A stretch of DNA of 56,410 nt from positions 1 through 56,410 of the forward strand of contig CAIQPS010000006.1 in assembly GCA_903873715.1 (NCBI GenBank), written 5' to 3'. Positions 40,473 to 49,357 of the stretch are shown piece by piece. The stretch comes from an uncultured Actinomycetes bacterium. Lineage in GTDB: Bacteria; Actinomycetota; Thermoleophilia; RBG-16-64-13. The notes under the pieces are model-generated. The model saw only the letters and a list, made by a program, of their open reading frames with translations, had not been told where the DNA came from and did no database searches. A program made the position numbers and the translations under genes. Position 1 is the first letter of the stretch, and each line of letters opens with the position of its first letter.

Positions 40473-43142
40473 ATGACGACGGTATCGGGGGAGACCAAGC
40501 GGCTGACGACGTGTACCAACGGCGGACCGCTGTTCGTGGACGTTGAGGACGGCCGGATCGTCCGCATGACCCCCATCGAGTTCGACGAGACGGACGCCGC
40601 TTCGTGGTCCATCAAAGCCCGGGGCCGCACGTTCAGCCCGCCCCGCAAGACCACCGGCTCGCCGTACACTGTGGCCTATCGGTCGCTCGTCTATTCGCCC
40701 AAGCGCATCCTGACCCCGCTCAAGCGGGTGGACTTCGACCCCGCCGGCGCCCCCGGCTCCACCGGCCCCGGCGGCCGCAACGCCCAGAATCGCGGCGTCT
40801 CCGGCTACGAGCCCATCTCCTGGGACGACGCGCTCGACATCGTCGCGAGCGAGATCAAGCGGGTCAAGCGCGAGCACGGCCCCGGCGCCATCCTGAGCAC
40901 GCCGAGTTCCCATCACATGTGGGGCAACATCGGGTACCGGCACAGCACGTACTTCCGCTTCATGAACCTGGTGGGCTTCACTTACGGCGAGCACAACCCC
41001 GACTCCTGGGAGGGCTGGCACTGGGGCGCCACCCACATGTGGGGCCAGAGCCACCGCCTCGGCCTGCCCGAGCAGTACGACCTGCTTGAAGACGCGCTGA
41101 AACACTCCGAGATGATCGTCTTCTGGTCCGCCGACCCCGAGGCCACCTGCGGCGGTATCTACGCCGCCTTCGAGAGCACGCCGCGCCGCGGATGGCTCAA
41201 GGATCTGGGCGTGAAAATGATCGCGATCGATCCCTACTACAACCACACCGCCGGCATGTGGGCGGACAAGTGGTTCGCTCCCCGGCCGGGCACCGACGTG
41301 GCGCTGGCGCTGGCCATCGCCTGGGTGTGGCTGACCGAGGGCACCTACGACAAGAAGTACGTGGCCCAGCGGACGGTCGGGTTCGGCCAGTGGAAGGACT
41401 ACGTGCTGGGGGTGAGCGCGGCCGGCACCGGCGGCGCGGCGGGGGCAGGCGTCGATGCCGTCGCCAAGACCCCGGAGTGGGCTGAAGCTGAGACCGGCAT
41501 CCCGGCGCGGGAGATCAGGGCTCTCGCGCGCGAATGGGCGGCGAAGAAGACCATGGTCGCTCCCGGCAGCAACCACGGCATGGGTGGGGCCTGCCGTTCC
41601 GCCACGGGCAACGAGTGGACCCGGGCGATCGTGGCGCTGGCCGCCATGCAGGGCATGGGCAAACCGGGCAGCAACATCTGGGCGACCACCACCGGTACCC
41701 CGCTCGACACCACCTTCGTCATGGACGGCTACGCCGAGGGTGGCATCTCCGGCGATGTGGATAACTCCGCAGCCGGCTTCCGCTGGGTGTTCCGCATGTT
41801 CCCCAAGGGCGGCGCCACCCGCACCGCCCATCACTCCACCGAGGGCCAGACCGTCGACCGGCTGCGTATCCCCGAGGCCATGATGGGCGAGAAGCTCGAA
41901 TGGCGCGGTAAGGGCTTCTGCGGCAGCTCCATCGAGAGCCAGTTCAAGCTCTACAAGTACCCGGCGTCCGGCTACTCGCCGGTGGCCATGTACTACCGCT
42001 ACGGCGGCTCCTACCTGGGCACCATGACCGAAAGCAACCGCTTCGCCCGCGCGTATCGGGAGGGGACGGTCGAGTTCGTGGTGAACCAGAACGTCTGGTT
42101 CGAGGGGGAGACCAAGTTCGCGGACATCGTGCTGCCGGCTTGCACCAACCTGGAGCGCTGGGACATCGCCGAGTGGGCGAACTGCTCCGGCTACATCCCC
42201 GACTCGTACGGCATGGTGAACCACCGGGTGATAATGCTGCAGAACAAGTGCATCGAACCGCTGGGCGAGTCGAAGTCCGACTACGCGATCTTCGCCGAGT
42301 TGTCCAAGCGCCTCGGCCTGTGGGAGATCTTCACCGCCGGCGGCAAGACCGAGTACGACTGGGTGAAGCAATCCTTCTACGCCTCCGACCTGCCGACCGT
42401 CATCAGCTGGGAGGACTTCGAGAAGAAGGGCTACTACGTGGTGCCGCCCCGCCCGGCCGGCCATAAGTCCACGCCGGCGTTCCGCTGGTTCGCCGAAGAC
42501 CGCCCGCGCGACACGCCCGACTGGGGCCCCCACCCCGCCGACCAGGTGGATCTCAAGGGCCTGCAGACGTCCACCGGCAAGATCGAGTTCGTCTCCTCCA
42601 GCCTCACCCGCTTCGAGAAGACCGACGTCGTCGACCCGGAGCGCCCGCCACTCGGCCCCACGTACATCCCCAGCTGGGAAGGGCATCGCACGTCCGAGTT
42701 GGTGGCCAAGTACCCGCTGCAGATGATCTCGCCGCACCCGCGCTTCTCGTTCCACACCATGGGGGACGGGAAAGAGAGCTGGATGAACGAGGTGAAGGAC
42801 CACCGGGTACTCCACCGCGACGGCCACCACTACTGGATCATGCGCCTCAACCCGGGCGATGCAGCTGCCCGCGGCATCGCCGACGGCGACCTCATCCGCG
42901 CCTTCAACGACCGGGGCTCGGTGCTCCTGTCGGCGCAGGTGAGCGAGCGCGTGCGCCCCGGCGTGGTGCACTCCTACGAGAGTTGCGCCGACTACCTGCC
43001 CCTGGGGGAGCCCGGGCGCTCCACCGAGCGCGCCGGCTGCGTCAACAATCTCACGAGCAAGCGCTACATCACCCCGACATCCACGGCCATGGCGCCGAAC
43101 TCCTGCCTGGTGCAGGTGGAGAAGTGGGCCGGCGAACAATGA
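40473..43142 (+). CDS. Molybdopterin oxidoreductase, transhydroxylase/resorcinol hydroxylase large-subunit type
   Basis: 889 residues from the ATG at 40473, nine bases after GGAGG; a GTG at 40437 falls inside the operator and is rejected. Architecture as the 26213-28840 protein: no N-terminal 4Fe-4S Cys motif, no Tat signal, Gly-Ser-Thr-Gly-Pro-Gly-Gly-Arg and Asn-Pro-Asp177-Ser178-Trp179-Glu-Gly. His147 lies 30 residues before Asp177, the same spacing as His144/Asp174 in Pelobacter transhydroxylase (from memory). The two enzymes in this window are clear but divergent paralogues. The downstream gene is a resorcylate-decarboxylase-like amidohydrolase, which would make resorcinol a plausible substrate (inference). 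An iron-sulfur small subunit is not adjacent. Confidence 0.88.
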   Translation: MTTVSGETKRLTTCTNGGPLFVDVEDGRIVRMTPIEFDETDAASWSIKARGRTFSPPRKTTGSPYTVAYRSLVYSPKRILTPLKRVDFDPAGAPGSTGPGGRNAQNRGVSGYEPISWDDALDIVASEIKRVKREHGPGAILSTPSSHHMWGNIGYRHSTYFRFMNLVGFTYGEHNPDSWEGWHWGATHMWGQSHRLGLPEQYDLLEDALKHSEMIVFWSADPEATCGGIYAAFESTPRRGWLKDLGVKMIAIDPYYNHTAGMWADKWFAPRPGTDVALALAIAWVWLTEGTYDKKYVAQRTVGFGQWKDYVLGVSAAGTGGAAGAGVDAVAKTPEWAEAETGIPAREIRALAREWAAKKTMVAPGSNHGMGGACRSATGNEWTRAIVALAAMQGMGKPGSNIWATTTGTPLDTTFVMDGYAEGGISGDVDNSAAGFRWVFRMFPKGGATRTAHHSTEGQTVDRLRIPEAMMGEKLEWRGKGFCGSSIESQFKLYKYPASGYSPVAMYYRYGGSYLGTMTESNRFARAYREGTVEFVVNQNVWFEGETKFADIVLPACTNLERWDIAEWANCSGYIPDSYGMVNHRVIMLQNKCIEPLGESKSDYAIFAELSKRLGLWEIFTAGGKTEYDWVKQSFYASDLPTVISWEDFEKKGYYVVPPRPAGHKSTPAFRWFAEDRPRDTPDWGPHPADQVDLKGLQTSTGKIEFVSSSLTRFEKTDVVDPERPPLGPTYIPSWEGHRTSELVAKYPLQMISPHPRFSFHTMGDGKESWMNEVKDHRVLHRDGHHYWIMRLNPGDAAARGIADGDLIRAFNDRGSVLLSAQVSERVRPGVVHSYESCADYLPLGEPGRSTERAGCVNNLTSKRYITPTSTAMAPNSCLVQVEKWAGEQ

Positions 43143-43190
43143 GCGGCGCGCGCGGCGGCGCTCGTATGACGGTGTCTATCTCTCGAAGCG

Positions 43191-43224
43191 CATATGTTTG
43201 TGCGGGATATCGCACATTCATATG
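43191..43224. promoter_or_regulatory. Large imperfect palindrome before the amidohydrolase gene
   Basis: CATATG (43191-43196), TGTGCG (43199-43204), six bases, CGCACA (43211-43216) and CATATG (43219-43224) form nested inverted repeats in a 130-base gap between genes of the same strand. The core matches the site at 28860-28877. Confidence 0.65.
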
Positions 43225-43272
43225 TCCCTGCGCACATACCCTCGATCCACGTCGACCCAGCGGAGGCATCAG

Positions 43273-44298
43273 ATGAAGAAGATCGATCTCGAAGTCCACT
43301 TCGCCACCCAGGGCTGGGTGGACGCCCTAACGGCCAACCCCGGCTACCCGAAGCTTGCCAACGACCCGGTGAGCGGCAACCGTCGCCTCTACTACCAGGC
43401 GGACGCGGCCGAGCCCTATCCGGACGCCCTCCTCGCGAAGCTGCTGGACATCGGCGCGGGCCGCATCGCCGCGATGGACGCGGCCGGCATCGACGTGGCG
43501 GTGCTGTCGCTGACCGCCCCCGGCATCGAACAGCTGGAGCCGAAGTGGGCCAGCAAGCTGGCCCGCGAAGCCAACGACGAGCTGGCCGCGGCTTGCGCCA
43601 AGTACCCCGGCCGCTTCGTGGGCTACGCCGCCCTGTCGCCGAAAGACACGGACGAGGCCTGCAAGGAGCTGGAGCGCTGCGTCAAGGAACTCGGCTTCAA
43701 AGGCTGGAAGACGCACTGCAACTACGGCGACTCCTACATCGACGAGAAGCAGTACTGGCCCATCCTGGCGAAGGCCGCCGAGCTGGACGTGCCCATCTAC
43801 CTCCACCCGACCGTTCCCAAGATCAAGGAGTTCTGGACCTACGGTCTGGCGCTCGCGGGGCCGGGCTTCGGCTTCGGGATGGAGACGGCGCTCACCATGT
43901 TCCGGCTGGTGCTGAGCGGCGTGTTCGATGAGTATCCGAACCTCAAGTTCGGCGTGGGACACTACGGCGAGGGCCTGCCCTTCCTTCTCGACCGGGTGGA
44001 CTTCTCGGCCAACTTCGCGCACGTGGCCGCCGACTCGGGCGCCTTCGTGGCCCTCAAGCGGAAGCCCAGCGAGTATCTGCGCGACAACATGTGGGTGTCG
44101 ACGAGCTGCAACTACCTGCCCGGGGCCTTCAGCACCTCGTGGAACGACCTGGGCGCGACGCACGTGGTGCTCGGCACCGACTACCCCTACGGCAAGATGG
44201 ACGAGTGCATCGCGTTCCTCGAAGGCCGGGGCCTGTCGGACGCGGAGAAGGAGATGCTCTACGAGAAGAACGCGGCCGCTCTGGGCGTGACCGCCTAG
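43273..44298 (+). CDS. Amidohydrolase_2 family, gamma-resorcylate decarboxylase-like
   Basis: 341 residues from the ATG at 43273, six bases after GGAGG. Metal and catalytic residues align with gamma-resorcylate/2,3-dihydroxybenzoate decarboxylases: Glu7 and His9 in Leu-Glu-Val-His-Phe-Ala, His178 in Tyr-Leu-His-Pro, His230 in Gly-His-Tyr-Gly-Glu-Gly-Leu-Pro, Asp303 in Gly-Thr-Asp-Tyr-Pro. These enzymes remove CO2 from hydroxybenzoates without a cofactor; other members hydrolyse or hydrate ring-cleavage products. Placement after a transhydroxylase-type gene supports hydroxyaromatic metabolism. It may have its own regulated promoter, given the palindrome 49 bases upstream. Confidence 0.88.
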   Translation: MKKIDLEVHFATQGWVDALTANPGYPKLANDPVSGNRRLYYQADAAEPYPDALLAKLLDIGAGRIAAMDAAGIDVAVLSLTAPGIEQLEPKWASKLAREANDELAAACAKYPGRFVGYAALSPKDTDEACKELERCVKELGFKGWKTHCNYGDSYIDEKQYWPILAKAAELDVPIYLHPTVPKIKEFWTYGLALAGPGFGFGMETALTMFRLVLSGVFDEYPNLKFGVGHYGEGLPFLLDRVDFSANFAHVAADSGAFVALKRKPSEYLRDNMWVSTSCNYLPGAFSTSWNDLGATHVVLGTDYPYGKMDECIAFLEGRGLSDAEKEMLYEKNAAALGVTA

Positions 44299-44320
44299 GC
44301 GCCCCGGCAAGGAGGATGAC

Positions 44321-45118
44321 ATGAGACCCACGCGCGTAGCCCTGCTCGACGGTGGCTCGATGGCCATCGACGGCTACAAGGTGTATTGGAACCGGGGGCC
44401 CGGCGGCGACATCCGCTTCCCGGTGTACTCCGTGCTCGTCGACCACGAGGACGGCCTCTTCATCTACGACACCGGCTTCGACCTGGAGCACATGACCAAG
44501 TTCGTGCCCCAGGACCAGGCCATCCAGGCACCCGACCAGACGCTGCCCGGCCAGCTCGCCAAACTCGGCCTGAAGCCGGAAGACGTCACCCACGTGCTCA
44601 GCTCGCACCTCCACATCGACCATGCGGGCGGGCACAAGCACTTCCCCGGCGCGACCGTGGTCGTGCACGAGGACGAGTACGCGCAGGCGTCCAACCCGCC
44701 GCTGTTCGAGAAGCTCAGCTACTCCGATCTGAACTACGACGCCGTCCTCACCGCCAAGCGCGACAAGGTGGAACCGCCGGCGGGTGCGTTCGAGCCGAAG
44801 TACCGGTTCATCCGGGGCGACGTCGAGATCGCCAAGGACGTGTGGTTGTGGGAGACCCCCGGCCATGCCGCCGGCCATTACAGCCTCATGGTGAAGCCGG
44901 CCGGCCGCCGTCCCATGCTGTTCTGCGGCGATGTGGCCATGACCCCGCGCAACCTGGAACTGCTCTGCCTTGGCAGCTTCCACCTCGATCCGACCCGGGC
45001 CATCGCCTCGCTCCAGCGCGTCATCAAGCTGGCCGAGGAACACGACGCGGAGATCTTCTGCTCGCACAGCATGCCCGACTTCGTCACCTGGAAGAAAGCT
45101 CCCGAGTGGTACGAATAG
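44321..45118 (+). CDS. Metallo-beta-lactamase-fold hydrolase, AHL-lactonase-like
   Basis: 265 residues; CAAGGAGGATGAC precedes the ATG, 22 bases after the amidohydrolase stop. The dinuclear metal motif is His96-Leu-His98-Ile-Asp100-His101; further ligands are His in Gly-His-Ala-Ala-Gly-His and Asp in Cys-Gly-Asp-Val-Ala, and a late His in Ser-His-Ser-Met-Pro. Length and Asp-Thr-Gly-Phe-Asp resemble AttM/AiiB N-acyl-homoserine lactonases. In this operon a role in opening a lactone or ester intermediate of aromatic breakdown is as likely as quorum quenching. Confidence 0.9.
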   Translation: MRPTRVALLDGGSMAIDGYKVYWNRGPGGDIRFPVYSVLVDHEDGLFIYDTGFDLEHMTKFVPQDQAIQAPDQTLPGQLAKLGLKPEDVTHVLSSHLHIDHAGGHKHFPGATVVVHEDEYAQASNPPLFEKLSYSDLNYDAVLTAKRDKVEPPAGAFEPKYRFIRGDVEIAKDVWLWETPGHAAGHYSLMVKPAGRRPMLFCGDVAMTPRNLELLCLGSFHLDPTRAIASLQRVIKLAEEHDAEIFCSHSMPDFVTWKKAPEWYE

Positions 45119-45193
45119 AGGCCGCCTAGCCCAGCGGGACTCGCGCAGAGCGGCCATCGCCCACCGGCAGCCGCTGCGCGGCCGCGCGGCTCG

Positions 45194-45251
45194 TTGACTT
45201 CCCCATCGGGCGGTGCCAGACTCGAATGGACGGGAGCGAAGCTCCCGTCCA
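45194..45251 (+). promoter_or_regulatory. Possible promoter followed by a perfect 5' hairpin
   Basis: TTGACT (45194-45199), 17 bases, CAGACT (45217-45222) could be a promoter. The 11-bp stem TGGACGGGAGC (45227-45237) and GCTCCCGTCCA (45241-45251) with a GAA loop would then form the extreme 5' end of the mRNA. Alternatively the hairpin terminates the preceding operon. Confidence 0.4.
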
Positions 45252-45278
45252 GGGGTCGAACAGGCCGCTCTGGGGGTG

Positions 45279-48200
45279 ATGAGCACGGGCGACATGTCCG
45301 CGTGCCGGTCGACTTCGAGACGGGTCCGTGCCGCCCTCGCCGTCTCGGCTCTCACCCTGCTCCTCGTCGCCGTCTTTCTGTCCATCTCGGTCTCCACAGC
45401 GTCGGCCGCGGACTGGACGGCAGCCACTGTGCCCCCGGAGATGTGCTCCGGATGGGTGATCGATGCGGAGGGCCGCGAGACGGTCACGCGCGGCGCCGAC
45501 CTGCTCGTCGAAGACTCCCGCGGGAATCTCTGGGCCTTCGTTCGCAACATGTGGAGCCTGGAAACGAACGACCAAGCCGTCTTCCTGCTGACCCCAGGAG
45601 CGAGTGGGTGGGTGAGGACCGACCAGGGCATCGACGACGTCGTCGGAGCCGAGGACTGGTACGTCCACGATGTCGCGGTCCTCGGCGACGAGGTCTACGT
45701 CTCCACGAGCGAAGGAGTGTTCGCCCGGCGCGCAGTGGAGGCCGGATGGCGCCGGGTGGCAGAGCGCTTCGAACCCTGGGTGGACGATCTGGCGGCGTTC
45801 GACGGATACATCTGGGGCAGCGAGATCAGCGGGATCTACAGGTACGACCCGGCCTCCGGATCCTGGTCGGCCGCGGACGGCGGGTTGCCCACGGAGGCCC
45901 AGATCGGCGGGGCGTGGCCGTTCTTCCGGGATTTCTCGGTAGCCGGTCCCTACCTGTACGTGGGTCTGTGGGATGGGACGAGCCCGGACAACGGGCCGCG
46001 CGATCCGACCCTCTCCAAGACCGGTGTCTACCGGTGGAAGGCCGGAGGCTCATCGTGGGAGTACTTGGGTGGCGCCGTCGACCCCCGAGAGCACGGCCCC
46101 ACCGAAGCTCAGTTGACCCAGGACAGCTACTCGTGGGGCCCCACCTGGGTCGCGGCCACCGGGAAGTTCGTCCTCACCCAGCTCGCGTTCCAGCACGGGG
46201 GGACACCCTGGTTCGAATGGCGGGTGCTCGACACCTCCACCGGCGAGTGGCGCACCGCAGCTGCGCTCGAGGGGGCGGCGCAGAGTTGGCCCTTCCTCGC
46301 TTCAGTGGGCGACGACCTGATCGTGCGGCAGGACGGGACCATCATCGCCGTGACCTCATGGCGGCAGATCGGACCCGGCGTGGCCCAGGTGCAGGCCTTC
46401 GATGCGGCCACCAACTCCTGGGACACCGCCTCCGTGCCGGTCGTCCGATGGGATGGCGGGTTGGAGACGATGCACCCTGCCGACGTCTCCGGCGCCCTCG
46501 TCCTGCCCGGCACGCTCGAGCCGGTGACGCCCGCGCCGTCTGCGGAGTCTCCCAACCCGGTCTTCGTCCAGTCCGTGCCTCTACCGACCCAGGTATCCAA
46601 GGACCCGCAGGTCATCGGGACGAACTTCGCTCTTGCCCTGGTGTTCGCGGTGGTCTTCGGGCTCACGTCCACGTTGTTCAACAACACCGTCAAGTCGCGC
46701 CATCACCAGATCGAGACCGCTCTGCTCCCTCTGGGCAAGCGGCTGGTGCGGGCGAAGCGGCTCGCCGGCCGGATATCCGTACAGCCTGGCGACGCCGGGA
46801 CGGTGGCGAAGGTGCGGCGGTGGGTCGAACCGGTCGTGATAGTCCTGGTGGCGGGTCTCATCTACGCCTTCCTCGACCCGGGGTTCGGGTTCTCCCGCGA
46901 GGGACTGCTCATCTTCGCCTCCTTCGTCGTGTCGGTCGCCGTGGTGACCTACGCCTACGAGGGACTGGAGGCTTTGGCCTCCTCTCGTCACTACCGGGTG
47001 CCCGCTTCTCTCAGGATCTTTCCGGCGGCCGTGGCCATCGCCGCGGTCTGCGTCCTCATCTCGCGCCTCTCCGGGTTCACGCCCGGATACTTGTACGGGT
47101 TCGTGGGCGGCTTCGCCTTCGCCGGCGCGCAGCAGCTCGACGTGCGCAGGAAAGGGAGGCTCGTGCTCCTCGCTTCCTGCTCGTTGCTGGCCGTGAGTCT
47201 GGCCGCCTGGTTCGCGGCGATGCCGGTGAGTTCGGCGGTCGACGCCGGGGCGTCCTGGGCGGGCCCGGTGCTGGGGATCCTGGTGGCCATATTCATCGGC
47301 GGTCTGGAAGGGGTCGTCTTCGGCCTCGTCCCTCTCAGTTTCATGGACGGCGGGGAACTGTTCCGGTGGAACCGTTGGGTCTGGGGATCCACCTTCGGAG
47401 TCGCCGTGTTCCTGTTCTGGCACGTCCTCCTGAACAGGAACAGCCGCTATGGCGCTGCGTTCGAGCAGGCGAGTGCTCAGGTGGTGATAGCCCTGCTCTG
47501 CTTCTGGACGCTGGTGACCGTCGGCACTTGGCTGTATTTCCGCAAGCCGCGAGGCAAGGCGGCGAAGGTGGCGGCGCCGGTGCCGGCCGCCCAGGTCGAG
47601 CCGGCCGCGGTGCCCGTCGTCTCTCCGGCTGCCCCTGCCGGGATGCCCGCCGCGCCGGCCGCGGCTTCGGCGCCCGCCGAGGCGCCGGCAGTGATGCCCA
47701 TCGCGTCGCCGCCGGCGCCTGTAGCGACGCCTGCCGCACCTGCGGCGCCGACCCGGTCGGTGCCGGTCGCGGGCCCCGTGGTATACCCGCAACCCCCGCA
47801 GCCCCTGCAACCCTGGCAGCCGATGCCGCCGTACCAGTCGCGCCCCGCCTACAGCCGCCCGCCGGGCAGGCGCAGGACCGCGCTGGTGATCGCCTGCGTC
47901 GTCGTCGCGCTCGTCATCCAATCGCAGGCTGTGGTGCGCATCGCGCCGCTCTTTGCCGGAAGTCCCGGCGCTCAAGAACTGGTCGGCACCCTGGAGACCG
48001 CGGCCGACCCGGATGTCCGTGAGAAGGCCGCGCGGGAATTGGCCTCGCTTCACTCCGTGTCCGCGACGGATGCCCTGGTCAGCGCGGCAAAGACCAACCA
48101 GTCCGCCCGGCTGGGGCTCGTCGAACTGCGCGACCGGTACATCGCCGCCGTCTCGGACCCGGTCGGCTCCCGCATCTCATTGGAGGGATCGGTCGCCCTC

Positions 48201-49319
48201 AGGGAGACCATCGGTTGCCTGGCCGCCATCGACGATGCCGAGTCCGCCCGGGCGGTCGGGGACTTCATCTGCGACGGGAGCCCGTTCTCTCGAGACCTCA
48301 AGACCGGGGCCGTCGAGGCCCTTGGCGCGATGACCGCCGATGCCGCGCACGCCCAACTGATACGGGTCCTCGTCTTGAGCGACACCACGAGCCTGGCTAT
48401 CGCCGTCAAGAAGGCGGCCGCGTCGTCGCTGGCGCGTCATGGCGACGCCGTGGAGGGTCTGATCGAAGCGCGGGGAGACCCGACGCTCGACGAGGAGGCC
48501 GAGCTTCTCGTGGACGACACGCTCGTGGCGATGGGAGACGCCGCCGTAGGACCTCTGGCGGATCTGCTGGGCGGTGAGGAATGGGTCGAAGAGGACCTGG
48601 CCCGGTTGGGGTCGGCGGCTGTGCCCGCCGCGGCGGTGCGGCTGGACGGCGTCGGCGGCGCCCGGTACGCGGCGCTGTCGGTGCTGCTCAAGATATACGG
48701 CAGGGACCCGAGCCTGGCTCAGACCTGGCTGGTGAGACCGGAGAGGGCGGCCTTCCTCATCGCAGCCCGGGACGAGGCCCGATTCGCCGACGAACGGGAT
48801 GACGCCCTGGAAGAGATCATCGGAAGGATAGGCGAGCCGGCCGCCAGAGAACTGATGAAGCTCATCGGCGAGCGGGCGTGGGCCGAGGACGTGCTGGCGG
48901 CCATGGGGACCTCTTCGGTGGCGCTGCTCGTGGACGCCCTGGATGCCGCCGACGCCAACCTGGCCTGGGGCGCCGCCCGCGTGCTGGGCTCCGTGTACCA
49001 CTCCGACCCTGCTCTGGTCTCCGGGTTGATGGCGGATCTCACGGAGCAGGACCTGCAGTCCGTCGCCCGGGACTACACGTTCTACGTCACTATAGGAGCG
49101 CCCGGGAGCGAGGCGACGATCAAGAAGGCTCTCGACAAGTACGGCACCTCCACCATGAGCCTGGAGTTGTTCACCTGCGGCAACGACATCCTGGAGGCAG
49201 CCGCCGAGGCCTGGGCCTCGAAGCATCACGTCACCCTCTCGCCTCGGGCTGAAGACTATTCTCTCTACCCCAAGTGGGGGATCGGGCTCGACCGGGACGT
49301 GACGCTCACCAGAGGCTGA
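45279..49319 (+). CDS. Giant mosaic membrane protein with exported N-domain, polytopic core and HEAT repeats
   Basis: 1346 residues from the ATG at 45279 (an ATG at 45294 also precedes the signal sequence; neither has a strong ribosome site). A signal peptide ends near Ser-Ala-Ala-Asp. Residues about 45-430 form an exported beta-rich, propeller-like part with Trp/Gly-rich repeats. Residues about 448-755 contain about eight transmembrane helices, including Phe-Gly-Leu-Val-Pro-Leu-Ser-Phe-Met-Asp-Gly-Gly, reminiscent of the second motif of M50 proteases, but no HExxH is seen. A Pro/Ala-rich linker (about 764-864), another transmembrane helix and a C-terminal array of HEAT-like repeats (about 895-1325) follow. 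I know no characterised protein with this order. Confidence 0.85.
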   Translation: MSTGDMSACRSTSRRVRAALAVSALTLLLVAVFLSISVSTASAADWTAATVPPEMCSGWVIDAEGRETVTRGADLLVEDSRGNLWAFVRNMWSLETNDQAVFLLTPGASGWVRTDQGIDDVVGAEDWYVHDVAVLGDEVYVSTSEGVFARRAVEAGWRRVAERFEPWVDDLAAFDGYIWGSEISGIYRYDPASGSWSAADGGLPTEAQIGGAWPFFRDFSVAGPYLYVGLWDGTSPDNGPRDPTLSKTGVYRWKAGGSSWEYLGGAVDPREHGPTEAQLTQDSYSWGPTWVAATGKFVLTQLAFQHGGTPWFEWRVLDTSTGEWRTAAALEGAAQSWPFLASVGDDLIVRQDGTIIAVTSWRQIGPGVAQVQAFDAATNSWDTASVPVVRWDGGLETMHPADVSGALVLPGTLEPVTPAPSAESPNPVFVQSVPLPTQVSKDPQVIGTNFALALVFAVVFGLTSTLFNNTVKSRHHQIETALLPLGKRLVRAKRLAGRISVQPGDAGTVAKVRRWVEPVVIVLVAGLIYAFLDPGFGFSREGLLIFASFVVSVAVVTYAYEGLEALASSRHYRVPASLRIFPAAVAIAAVCVLISRLSGFTPGYLYGFVGGFAFAGAQQLDVRRKGRLVLLASCSLLAVSLAAWFAAMPVSSAVDAGASWAGPVLGILVAIFIGGLEGVVFGLVPLSFMDGGELFRWNRWVWGSTFGVAVFLFWHVLLNRNSRYGAAFEQASAQVVIALLCFWTLVTVGTWLYFRKPRGKAAKVAAPVPAAQVEPAAVPVVSPAAPAGMPAAPAAASAPAEAPAVMPIASPPAPVATPAAPAAPTRSVPVAGPVVYPQPPQPLQPWQPMPPYQSRPAYSRPPGRRRTALVIACVVVALVIQSQAVVRIAPLFAGSPGAQELVGTLETAADPDVREKAARELASLHSVSATDALVSAAKTNQSARLGLVELRDRYIAAVSDPVGSRISLEGSVALRETIGCLAAIDDAESARAVGDFICDGSPFSRDLKTGAVEALGAMTADAAHAQLIRVLVLSDTTSLAIAVKKAAASSLARHGDAVEGLIEARGDPTLDEEAELLVDDTLVAMGDAAVGPLADLLGGEEWVEEDLARLGSAAVPAAAVRLDGVGGARYAALSVLLKIYGRDPSLAQTWLVRPERAAFLIAARDEARFADERDDALEEIIGRIGEPAARELMKLIGERAWAEDVLAAMGTSSVALLVDALDAADANLAWGAARVLGSVYHSDPALVSGLMADLTEQDLQSVARDYTFYVTIGAPGSEATIKKALDKYGTSTMSLELFTCGNDILEAAAEAWASKHHVTLSPRAEDYSLYPKWGIGLDRDVTLTRG

Positions 49320-49345
49320 CGTTCCTCCGTCCGCATACCGTGCCG

Positions 49346-49351
49346 TACAAT
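49346..49351 (+). promoter_or_regulatory. Leaderless -10 box before HAD gene
   Basis: TACAAT ends six bases before the GTG at 49358, the same sequence and spacing as for the acetyltransferase gene at 672. Confidence 0.45.
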
Positions 49352-49357
49352 GGCCCG

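Noticed and set aside
40425-43139. A 904-codon open frame on the minus strand
   Set aside because: It mirrors the second transhydroxylase-type gene almost exactly and shows no recognisable motif.
45194-48022. A 942-codon open frame on the plus strand
   Set aside because: It is the +1 frame of the giant membrane protein; the translation is Arg/Pro/Gly-rich with no signal peptide or helices, whereas the chosen frame has both.
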